DNA of 17,627 nucleotides from Methylovirgula sp. (lineage in GTDB: Bacteria; Pseudomonadota; Alphaproteobacteria; Rhizobiales; Beijerinckiaceae): assembly GCA_030038595.1 (NCBI GenBank), contig JASHSW010000167.1, forward strand, positions 1 to 17,627, given 5' to 3'. This document shows, in pieces, positions 1 to 7,552 of this stretch. The position numbers and the translations under genes are program-made. The notes under the pieces were generated by a model, which saw only the letters and a list, made by a program, of their open reading frames with translations, did not search any database and was not told the DNA's origin. Each line of letters starts with the position of its first letter. Position 1 is the first letter of the stretch.

Positions 1-1
1 T

Positions 2-1210
2 GAGCGTCTTGTCGATAGAATTCTGTCGATCGAGAAATCTGCCGGGCGGCCGGTGCCGTCGGAGCCGATCCGGGCGGCGCAGCCGGCGCAGCCACCGCCG
101 CAGCGTGCGCCGCTTCCGAATATTGGCCGGATGCCTCTCATCGCGGCCGGTTGCGTCGCCGTACTCGCCGCGGGCATAGCGTTTTTCCTGTTCCAAAGTC
201 GTCCGGGTCATCAGAGCCTGGCGACCGCCGCTACAACGACGGTTGCCGCGATCCCGGCTCCGCAAGAACCCGCACCGAAATCGCCGCCGATGCAGCCTAG
301 CGCAGTTTCGCCGCACCCCACGCAGGCGCTCGCTCAAACCGCGGCTCTGGTGCCGATCGTACCTTTAAAGGCGAATTCGGCGCCACAGAGCCAGGGGGTG
401 CAGGTCGGGCCGCCGCCGCCCTTTAATCTCAGTACGCGCGGCGGACAGATATTCAAGGAATGCGCGCAGTGTCCCGAGATGGTCGTGGTGCCGCGCGGAT
501 CGGCGATTCTCGGCTCGCCGGTCGACGAACCGGGCCGCCAAGGAAATGAGGCGGGCCGACACGAGGTCGATATCCCAGCGCCCTTCGCAGTTGGACGATA
601 CGCGGTCACCTTCGACGAGTGGGGCGCTTGCGTCGCCGACGGCGGCTGCAACCACTATTCGCCCGACGACTACGGCTTTGGGCGCGGCAATCGTCCGGTC
701 ATTTTCGTTTCCTGGAACGATGCACAGGCCTATGTCGATTGGCTCAAGAAAAAGACCGGCGCGCCGTATCGTCTGCTCAGCGAAGCCGAATGGGAATATG
801 CGGCGCGCGGTTGCACGAGCACGACCTGTCCGAATACGCCGTTTTGGTTCGGATCGATCCGCCCGGAAGTCGCCAATTACGATTCGCGATATGTCTACGA
901 GGGCAGCGCAAAAGCGGAACGCCAGCAGCAAACCGTGCCTGTCGATACCGGCGGTCCCAATCCGTTCGGCCTCTACAACATGCTGGGAAATGTCCAGCAA
1001 TGGGTGGAGGACTGTTGGAACGCTACACCGAATTCGGGACAATCGGCCGCCCCTGTGCTTACGGGAGATTGCGCGGACCGCGTGATCCGCGGCGGCTCAT
1101 GGGCGGATAAGCCGGAGAATTTACGCGCTGCGGCGCGCTCCTGGGATACCGCCAACGATCGGGACTCTCCCAATATCGGAATTCGCGTCGCACGGACACT
1201 CTCGCCATGA
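2..1210 (+). CDS. Membrane-anchored FGE/SUMF1-fold protein, 5' partial
   Basis: The reading frame is open from base 2 with no stop, so the gene very likely starts upstream; the GTG at 53 is only the first internal start-like codon. Counting from that GTG, a hydrophobic segment at about residues 27-48 is followed by a Pro/Ala/Gln-rich linker to about 130. A formylglycine-generating-enzyme (SUMF1, PF03781) fold then runs from about 140 to 382, with family motifs WNDAQAYVDWL, RLLSEAEWEYAARG, FGLYNMLGNVQQWVED, RVIRGGSW and a closing GIRVAR. The domain should lie outside the cytoplasmic membrane. In true FGE the copper-binding cysteine pair lies just after the GGSW/Y motif; here that stretch (GGSWADKPENLRAAARSW) has no cysteine, so sulfatase activation is unlikely and a binding or structural role is more probable. 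The missing N-terminus could carry another domain, such as a kinase. The caspase gene follows after 65 bp on the same strand. Confidence 0.85.
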   Translation, partial: ERLVDRILSIEKSAGRPVPSEPIRAAQPAQPPPQRAPLPNIGRMPLIAAGCVAVLAAGIAFFLFQSRPGHQSLATAATTTVAAIPAPQEPAPKSPPMQPSAVSPHPTQALAQTAALVPIVPLKANSAPQSQGVQVGPPPPFNLSTRGGQIFKECAQCPEMVVVPRGSAILGSPVDEPGRQGNEAGRHEVDIPAPFAVGRYAVTFDEWGACVADGGCNHYSPDDYGFGRGNRPVIFVSWNDAQAYVDWLKKKTGAPYRLLSEAEWEYAARGCTSTTCPNTPFWFGSIRPEVANYDSRYVYEGSAKAERQQQTVPVDTGGPNPFGLYNMLGNVQQWVEDCWNATPNSGQSAAPVLTGDCADRVIRGGSWADKPENLRAAARSWDTANDRDSPNIGIRVARTLSP

Positions 1211-1275
1211 ACGGCGCGGTGGAAGTAGAAGAACGGGGCATGGTTGCGTAACCGTCGAACGGCAGGGGACAGGTC

Positions 1276-3978
1276 ATGAGAAAGCATGGAATGGGGCTGC
1301 ACATCAGCATGCTCGCTGGTTTGGCTTTGGCGGCTTTCGCCTATGCGAGCTCTTGCCTTGCCGAGGATACGAACACGCCGACGCGCAGGGCTTTCGTCGT
1401 CGGCGTCCAGGAGTACAGCGACGAATATATCCAGAGGCTTACACGTTCCGATGCCGATGCCGAAGACATCGCCAAAGACCTTCAAGATATTGGATTCGAC
1501 AAAAAGAACGTCACGCTCGCCACCGACATCCGCAACAAGGACGATTTCGACAAAAAATTCCAGGCTTTCCTCAAGACCGTGAACGAAGGCGATATCGTCT
1601 TTTTCTTTTTCTCGGGTCACGGAACCGGCGTCGAAGCCACCAATACCAATTACCTCCTGCTTGCGGATCTGGAGAGTCTCAAGACCTACACGCGCGGGCA
1701 ACTCTTGCCGGCAGATCGCTCCAACAACGACATCGTCGAACTCAAAATGCCCTCCTTCGAGGGAAACTACGAGACGGACGAGATCCCGAAGGACGGCGTT
1801 TCCGTTACGGACGTTCTGCAATCGCTTGCCCAGAAGAAACCGAAGGTTGCGTTCGTCGTGCTCGATGCCTGCCGCTCGCTTCCGCGGCCGATGAAGGACA
1901 TTCGCGAAATCCAGCGCGGGCCGGACTCCGGTAGCCGCCTGTTGCCCAGCGGCGCGCTTGCAAGCGGATTTCTCGTCCTTTTCTCCGCCTCCTTCGGCGA
2001 GACGGCAATCGAGAGTCTCCGAACGGATGACTCTGGGCGGAATTCGCTGTTCACCGAGGTCTTACGGTCCGAGATGCAACGGCCTGGCCAAACTCTCACG
2101 CAATTGGGCGACCGCGTGAAGCTCGTGGTCAATAGGTTCGCCGCTAAAGGCGGCTATCAGCAGAATCCCGAGTATTTCCAGAATCTGGGAACGGCCGATT
2201 CGTTCGCGCTCGTCGATTCGGTCGGGGCTGAACGATTCCCGCTGCCACAGCAGGCATGCGAGGGCGCCGAGGACGATTGGAAGCAAATCAGCCAAAATCC
2301 CGAGCGCGAGACGCTCGAGCGTCATTTGCGAAGATTCCAAAACTGTTCGACCGCCGAGCTGGCGCGGCACGCGCTCTTCAACCTCGTGAATTCGGCGCAA
2401 GGAACCAGATCGACCGTGATCCCGATCGACAGGCAGATTGACGACTGCGACCGGCTGGCCGCATCGGACGCGGATACCGCCCGGCCTCCGGAAGTACCCG
2501 GTGTTGCATCATTGGCGAGCATCGATTTCAATACGGCGATCCCGGCCTGCGAGAAAGCTATAAAGAACAATCCGCGGGTGCCGCGGTTTCTTTTCAACCT
2601 CGGTCGGGCGGAAGAAGCTGCCGCTTATGCTTTGCCGACCGAAGATCCGGATCCGCAGCGCAAAGCGGTGCTTCAGCAACAATTCAAGGAGAAACTGACC
2701 GAGGCGCGCGCCGCATTCCGCGATGCCGCCAATGGCGGCTATGTGGCGGCGCTCTATAGTCTGGCGCTGTTCGGCTATATCGATCCGACGGACCAAAACC
2801 AGGACGAGGGCAACAAGGATCTGAACGAGGCCGCCGAGCAAGGCTTTGCGCCGGCAATGTACGAACTTGGGTTGCGCTATAGAGACGGCTCATTCGGCAT
2901 TTCGCGGGATTTCCGCCAGGCTTATGAATGGATGGCAAAGGCGGCCGAAGGCGGTTTCGTGCCGGCGATGACCGAAGTCGCCTGGTCGCTTTGGTTTGGG
3001 CTGGGCATTGTCCCCAACCCCAGCCGCGCCGTAGCGCGGGCAAAAGATGCCGCCGAGGCCGGCTCGACGATCGCCAAACGTGATCTTGGATATTTCTATT
3101 TCACTGGCCGCGGCTCGGGAACGACCGGCGTTTCTCGAGATTACAACCAAGCGCTTTTGTGGTTCGGGCGCGCCGCAGCAGACAACGATCCGACCGCCCA
3201 ATACAATTTGGCGATTATGATGGAGAAGGGCTGGGGTCTTCCGATTGCCCAGCCCGAAATCGCGGCTCGCTATTACCGGCTGGCGGCGCACGGCGGCGAC
3301 GAAGACGCCGAAATCGATCTCGCCGATCGATTGCGCTCCGGGAAGATCCTGAGCAATCCGGAGAACGGCGAGAACGAGGTCGTCGACCTCTTGAACCGGG
3401 CGCTTCAACACGGTTGCGCGCGCGCCGCGGTGGCTCTCGCCGAGATCTATCGAAATGGCGAATTCGGTCCCAAGGATCCCCTGAAGGCCATGCAATATGC
3501 CTATGAGGCGATCAAACTATCCGTCGAGGCGGATCCCACGACGCAAGACGGCGATCCTTTCTACGAAATTCAGGCGGGCATTCTGTTGGCTGAAATGGCC
3601 GTCAGCGGCCAGGCAGTCGACGTCAACGGCAATCCCTTGCTGACGCCGGATGAAATCGATCGCCTGCAGCGTTTCTACGGAACGGTCGACCCGCAGACCC
3701 GCACGGTGAAGGTCCGCCAACTGGAGGTGCCGTTGAATTGCTCGAACATCGTCAACGGCATCACTTGGCCCAAGCCGGTCTGGGTTTGGGACTGGGGCCG
3801 TTCCGAATCTCCTACAGAGCCGCAATTTCGCAGTCTCGAACGGCAGACCGGCTGCTACGATAATTCGACCATGCGCCGCGTGCTCATCAACAGCTTCGAA
3901 CTGGCGCGGAAGGATAAGGTGCCGTTCGCCGACCTCATCTTCCAGGAAATCAAGGCCGCCCAGGCGGGCGAGCGATGA
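1276..3978 (+). CDS. Secreted caspase-like (peptidase C14) protein with Sel1 repeats
   Basis: 900 aa. Residues 1-29 form a signal peptide with a likely cleavage after SCLA. The caspase p20-like domain spans about 37-315: the catalytic His is in FFFSGHGTG (His115) and the catalytic Cys in VVLDACRSLP (Cys199), followed by FSASFGETA and NSLFTEVL, as expected for the family, so the dyad is intact. From about 475 to 750 there are Sel1-like helical repeats (AAEGGFVPAM, AAADNDPTAQYNLA, YYRLAAHGGDEDAE), which usually mediate protein-protein contacts. The last 150 residues are not recognised. The ATG at 1276 has AGGGGA six bases upstream. Bacterial caspase-like proteins usually cut after Arg or Lys; the substrate here is unknown. 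The signal peptide puts it in the periplasm, and the FGE-like gene upstream and secreted orphan downstream are possible partners. Family assignment is firm; role is inference. Confidence 0.93.
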   Translation: MRKHGMGLHISMLAGLALAAFAYASSCLAEDTNTPTRRAFVVGVQEYSDEYIQRLTRSDADAEDIAKDLQDIGFDKKNVTLATDIRNKDDFDKKFQAFLKTVNEGDIVFFFFSGHGTGVEATNTNYLLLADLESLKTYTRGQLLPADRSNNDIVELKMPSFEGNYETDEIPKDGVSVTDVLQSLAQKKPKVAFVVLDACRSLPRPMKDIREIQRGPDSGSRLLPSGALASGFLVLFSASFGETAIESLRTDDSGRNSLFTEVLRSEMQRPGQTLTQLGDRVKLVVNRFAAKGGYQQNPEYFQNLGTADSFALVDSVGAERFPLPQQACEGAEDDWKQISQNPERETLERHLRRFQNCSTAELARHALFNLVNSAQGTRSTVIPIDRQIDDCDRLAASDADTARPPEVPGVASLASIDFNTAIPACEKAIKNNPRVPRFLFNLGRAEEAAAYALPTEDPDPQRKAVLQQQFKEKLTEARAAFRDAANGGYVAALYSLALFGYIDPTDQNQDEGNKDLNEAAEQGFAPAMYELGLRYRDGSFGISRDFRQAYEWMAKAAEGGFVPAMTEVAWSLWFGLGIVPNPSRAVARAKDAAEAGSTIAKRDLGYFYFTGRGSGTTGVSRDYNQALLWFGRAAADNDPTAQYNLAIMMEKGWGLPIAQPEIAARYYRLAAHGGDEDAEIDLADRLRSGKILSNPENGENEVVDLLNRALQHGCARAAVALAEIYRNGEFGPKDPLKAMQYAYEAIKLSVEADPTTQDGDPFYEIQAGILLAEMAVSGQAVDVNGNPLLTPDEIDRLQRFYGTVDPQTRTVKVRQLEVPLNCSNIVNGITWPKPVWVWDWGRSESPTEPQFRSLERQTGCYDNSTMRRVLINSFELARKDKVPFADLIFQEIKAAQAGER

Positions 3979-4001
3979 GTCTGCGTATTGTCACGCTGTA
4001 G

Positions 4002-4030
4002 TTGAAGGTATCGATTGTCAGGAGTAAAGT
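4002..4030 (+). promoter_or_regulatory. Putative promoter for the secreted orphan gene
   Basis: TTGAAG (4002-4007) and TAAAGT (4025-4030) are separated by 17 bases in the 79-bp gap after the caspase gene. Each matches four of six bases of the sigma-70 consensus. It would let the downstream gene be transcribed independently of the caspase gene. Confidence 0.4.
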
Positions 4031-4057
4031 TCAACCGGTAACCGTTGGGAGATTCCC

Positions 4058-5221
4058 ATGACTGTCTGGCAAAATCTTCTGAGGGGCTCGAGCTTAGCCC
4101 TCGTCGGTGCATTTGCCTTGGGCTCGTTCATTGCCGGCGATTCGGGGCCGGCCCGAGCGCAGTTTGGCATTGTCAACGGGTTACTCGGAGGCGCCCTTAG
4201 CGGCGGCGGCCTCTATCGTCACTATGGACATCGTCATCATTATTCGAGCAGCCATTCCGATAGATCGAATGAAGATACGGGCAGCACCTCGGACAGCGAT
4301 TCGCAGCGCGCTTTGGCGTCTCTCGCGCCGCCGTCGAGCCACGACCAAACCGCCGTCCTCAAATCGATAACCGCGAGCGAATCGCTTGGCGAGGTCGGTA
4401 CCTCGGACGACGATCTGACCAGCAACACCGACACGAGCGAAGACGACCGCGATTATACGGGCAAAGTTGATGCCCTAATCCAGACCATCCAGCAGAACCA
4501 GCAAGCCAAGGACTCGGACAAGGGTGACGTCACCGAACACGCCATTCTCGACGCGCTCACCGATTCGATCTTGCGCACCAAACTGGCCAGGTTTGAAACC
4601 TTCCGCGGCGAGAATTGGACGGGAGAACGTTTGCGCGTGATGATCCTTGCTCGGGTGAGCGGCAAGCTAGGCGAATTCTTCGAAGGAACAAAGGGCACCG
4701 TCGCCATGAGCGATCTCACCTCGATGATCAACGAAGGGGCCCGCGAAGTTCATGCGCAGTTGTTCGAGACCTCGGAACTTTTGGCTGCCAACAGCGCTTC
4801 AACGCTGTTTATGCAACGGCTCTACCAAACCTATGGCAATCTCAAAGACAATGTGCGCGAGGACACCGAACGCTCTCTCTTAGAGGCCGCCGAGGTTGCT
4901 ACCGCTTCCTTCGAGCCGTTGTTTCGGCGCGATTCGGATGCTTATGCGCTGCATTATCGCGCCCAACGCATCGTCTTCGACTGCTTGTCCGACAATGTGA
5001 ATTCGATAACGGCTTCTGGCTCTGGAATGGCCTCGCCGGCCGAAATCGAGAGGCGAATCCTCGACGCGGTCAAAAACCAATGCTCGAAGTGGGTCGAAAC
5101 CCAGATGGTGGATTCTGACAAGCAGCTCAAGCCCCAGCAGCCATTACCGCTGGCCGTGATTTGGTCGGCGAACGAGCTGCGGGAAAACGATGATATGTAT
5201 CAGCCTGCCTCGGACTCGTAA
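4058..5221 (+). CDS. Secreted protein of unknown function, His-rich and Ser/Asp-rich N-terminal region
   Basis: 387 aa, family not recognised. The N-terminus is a signal peptide with likely cleavage after PARA (residue 34). It is followed by a Gly-rich stretch, a His/Tyr-rich patch (YRHYGHRHHY, 53-62) and a low-complexity Ser/Asp/Thr region to about 135. From about 135 to 350 the protein looks mainly alpha-helical and soluble, with two cysteines (309 and 342) that could form a disulfide in the periplasm. The His patch could bind metal, but that is a guess. The ATG at 4058 is preceded by GGGAG with six bases between, supporting this start. It sits 79 bp behind the caspase gene on the same strand with its own possible promoter, and ends 67 bp before the convergent patatin gene. 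Codon use and signal peptide argue that it is a real gene. Confidence 0.8.
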   Translation: MTVWQNLLRGSSLALVGAFALGSFIAGDSGPARAQFGIVNGLLGGALSGGGLYRHYGHRHHYSSSHSDRSNEDTGSTSDSDSQRALASLAPPSSHDQTAVLKSITASESLGEVGTSDDDLTSNTDTSEDDRDYTGKVDALIQTIQQNQQAKDSDKGDVTEHAILDALTDSILRTKLARFETFRGENWTGERLRVMILARVSGKLGEFFEGTKGTVAMSDLTSMINEGAREVHAQLFETSELLAANSASTLFMQRLYQTYGNLKDNVREDTERSLLEAAEVATASFEPLFRRDSDAYALHYRAQRIVFDCLSDNVNSITASGSGMASPAEIERRILDAVKNQCSKWVETQMVDSDKQLKPQQPLPLAVIWSANELRENDDMYQPASDS

Positions 5222-5288
5222 CGCGATTTTCCCCAACGCGCGCCCGAACCCGAAAGCGCCTTGCGGGACCTGAATGCACGCCGGTACA

Positions 5289-6356
5289 TCAATCCTCGGC
5301 GCGGGCAGCGAAGATGCTTATTCTCGGGAGGAAGCCGGCCGGTCGTACGTCGGCTTTCGGCGTCTGTAGCAAATTTGCCAAATTGCGAATTTGCAAGCGG
5401 CTGCTTTCGATGAGTTGCCGCGCCTTGTCTTGAAGTGCGGCAATATTGGCCGGCGAGGCGTCATCCAATCGTTCGTCCACGCTCTCGCCCTGCGCGGTTG
5501 TCGAGCCGAGCGGGACATCGAATCGGTAATGCGAGTCGCGCAACAATTCCTCCGTCTCGAAACACACAGTGTCGGAAACGCCGTCCGTTAACACGGAGAG
5601 GATGGGCAGCATCCAGGCGATCTCTCCCCATTTGGCTGCGGCGCGGGCGGGAATGCGCATTTGCTGCTCCCCGGTGCCCAAGGAAACAACCAAGAAATTC
5701 GTCGAGTGGTACAGATGATATGCCTCGACGAGCGCGGCGATCGCCGGATTGTTGGCAAACACCCCACCGTCGATCATGCTAAACGACTGTCCGGCTCGAT
5801 TGCGGATGTTTGCGGGCGGAAAAAAAGTCGGAGCCGCGGACGTGGCGCGCGCCACCGATTCGAGACAAAAGTCGTACTCTTCCTTGCGGGCATCCGGCCC
5901 GAGCAATAGGCCGCGAGCCTGCCAGCTGCGAAAGAACATCGGGGCGCGCGTATCGCCGTTCGGCTGCTTTGTCGGCAATTTGATTGCGTAACTCGGCACC
6001 AGCAATTCGATGCCGCGCACGTCGGAGAGCATGGCATCGCCGAGCTGTGCGGAGAGGTAATGCTCCAATGCTCGCGGAAAATATTTCGGACGAAAGAGAT
6101 TGATCGCCGCCTGGAAGGGACGCTTGCGAAATATCTGGCTGCCGTATTCCACGTAGAGATCGATGATCTCCCGGATCGGAACGGACTTTGGCTTTGCCAA
6201 GCCGCACGCGATGATGCCTCCTGTTGACGTGCCTGCGATCAGATGGAACACATCCTTGGCGTCACGCTTGCCGAGTAGTTCCTGCAACACCATGGCGGGA
6301 ATGATCCCGCGAATACCTCCCCCGTCGATCGAAAGAATCCGGATAGGATCCGACAT
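5289..6356 (-). CDS. Patatin-like phospholipase
   Basis: 355 aa, no signal peptide, so cytoplasmic or membrane-associated. It has the complete patatin catalytic set: the oxyanion-hole motif DGGGIRG (11-17), the nucleophile elbow GTSTG with Ser44, and the catalytic Asp in IDGGVFANNP (Asp196). ARATSAAPTFFPP (170-181) is also typical. The family hydrolyses acyl chains from phospholipids or other lipid esters. The ATG at 6356 has GGAGA five bases upstream. The length and the DGGGIRG form resemble CapV-type effectors of anti-phage CBASS systems, but no nucleotide cyclase, E1/E2 or JAB gene lies in the window, so a general lipase role is equally possible. It is the last gene of the minus-strand series, 148 bp behind the phosphatase, so it may be a separate transcript. 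Confidence 0.93.
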   Translation of the reverse strand: MSDPIRILSIDGGGIRGIIPAMVLQELLGKRDAKDVFHLIAGTSTGGIIACGLAKPKSVPIREIIDLYVEYGSQIFRKRPFQAAINLFRPKYFPRALEHYLSAQLGDAMLSDVRGIELLVPSYAIKLPTKQPNGDTRAPMFFRSWQARGLLLGPDARKEEYDFCLESVARATSAAPTFFPPANIRNRAGQSFSMIDGGVFANNPAIAALVEAYHLYHSTNFLVVSLGTGEQQMRIPARAAAKWGEIAWMLPILSVLTDGVSDTVCFETEELLRDSHYRFDVPLGSTTAQGESVDERLDDASPANIAALQDKARQLIESSRLQIRNLANLLQTPKADVRPAGFLPRISIFAARAED

Positions 6357-6504
6357 GGGAGTCTCCGCTTATCGGGGCGCGGCCGGCTCAACCCTCGGCA
6401 AAGATCGCACGGCGTTCCCACTTCCGGCAAGCCCCGCGATGCCTGAAGCCTTCCCTTCGCCGCCACCGGTTGCCAGCGATTTCTCGCAGTCTTTTTGGGA
6501 ATTC

Positions 6505-7110
6505 TTACGTCAAATGGCTCGTGTCGTTGATTCTCTGCACGCGGATGACTCCATCGACGATATCGATCTCGTTGAGGGCGCACGGCGCCTGCGCCAGCCG
6601 CCAATAGGCGCTGAGCGGCTGATCGAGGAGCTGAAGAAGCAAAGCGCGGTTCACGCTGTCGTGGCCGACGAGAACCACCGTCTCCGACGCGTGGCGGGAA
6701 AGGACAAATCGCACCGCGTTCGCAGTGCGGGCAACCAAATCCTGAAGTGAATCGCCGTCCGGAAATCGAATGAGATGCGGCGTCGATTTCCAGGCGGCGA
6801 ACTGCACAGGCCAGGCGCGCGCGATAGCCTCGTACGTCTCCCACTGCCATAGGCCGTAATCGAGATCGTTGAGATCTTCGAGCAAGTGGCGTTCGGCGCC
6901 GCACGTTTCGGCGATGGCGTCGCCGGTCGCCACGCAGCGGCGCATGGGACTCGTATAGATGGCCGCTGGCGTCCATAAAGCCGCAATGCGCGCCGCGACG
7001 GCTTTCGCTTGGCCGCGGCCGAGCTCCGTCAGCGGCAAATCGGTGCGCCCGCGAAACCGTTCGGGATTGATCCCCTCGACGTGCCCGTGGCGCGTAAGAA
7101 CTAGTTTCAT
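6505..7110 (-). CDS. Histidine phosphatase family protein (phosphoglycerate mutase-like)
   Basis: 201 aa. The N-terminal TRHGH motif holds the phospho-accepting His8 with Arg7; YTSPMRRC (52-59) supplies a phosphate-binding Arg, and VVLVGHDSVNRAL (145-157) supplies the second catalytic His150. These are the hallmarks of the branch that includes cobalamin alpha-ribazole phosphatases and general small-molecule phosphatases. At the acid/base position, where relatives have Glu in an RELDYG-like motif, this protein has NDLDYG (Asp82), a conservative change worth noting. The substrate cannot be told from sequence; no cobalamin genes are nearby. The ATG at 7110 has a strong GGGGAGG upstream. It lies 55 bp behind the 122-aa gene and is probably co-transcribed with the MutS-like pair. 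Confidence 0.92.
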   Translation of the reverse strand: MKLVLTRHGHVEGINPERFRGRTDLPLTELGRGQAKAVAARIAALWTPAAIYTSPMRRCVATGDAIAETCGAERHLLEDLNDLDYGLWQWETYEAIARAWPVQFAAWKSTPHLIRFPDGDSLQDLVARTANAVRFVLSRHASETVVLVGHDSVNRALLLQLLDQPLSAYWRLAQAPCALNEIDIVDGVIRVQRINDTSHLT

Positions 7111-7165
7111 CTGCCTCCCCAGCCCGAAACGATGTCGACCTTCGCAACAATCTTCCGGAACCGCA

Positions 7166-7534
7166 TCAAGGCTCGGCGCGGCGCGGTGCGGCGGTATCGA
7201 TCTTCATCGAGCGGCTGCGCCGCATCCACGTGGTCAGATCGGATGCCTTGCCACTCAGAACCTTCAGCCATTTGCTGTTGCGGATGTTGGTGTCGTCCGT
7301 CCCGGCATGCCAGGATTCGCTGACGATGACGGCGTGCCAGGACCCGCTCGCCTTGGCGAGCCGCAGGTCGACGAGGTCGATCGTGAAGGAATAGGTCGGG
7401 CCGGTGAATCGGTGTCGATCGCGCCGGCACTCGACGCCATAGGCCTGCCAGCAGCGTCGCGGGCCGCCGACGCTTGGCGCGTCGATGACAAATTCGATGT
7501 CGGCGATCGTTCGTGCGGTACCGACCCGCTTCAT
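7166..7534 (-). CDS. Hypothetical protein, 122 aa
   Basis: Family not recognised. It begins 18 bp after the stop of the second MutS-like gene and is followed 55 bp later by the phosphatase, so it fits into the operon. The start ATG has GAGA six bases upstream. There is no signal peptide or membrane segment. The protein is rich in Trp and Arg; stretches that look structured are YSFTIDLVDLRLAK, SWHAVIVSESWHAG and NSKWLKVLSGKASDLTTWM. The central part alternates hydrophobic and polar residues like a small beta-rich fold. The frame was chosen because it is the only one that fills the interval between the flanking genes, although an overlapping 75-aa frame exists. Moderate confidence that it is expressed. 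Confidence 0.65.
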   Translation of the reverse strand: MKRVGTARTIADIEFVIDAPSVGGPRRCWQAYGVECRRDRHRFTGPTYSFTIDLVDLRLAKASGSWHAVIVSESWHAGTDDTNIRNSKWLKVLSGKASDLTTWMRRSRSMKIDTAAPRRAEP

Positions 7535-7552
7535 CGGATTCTCGCGCGCTGC

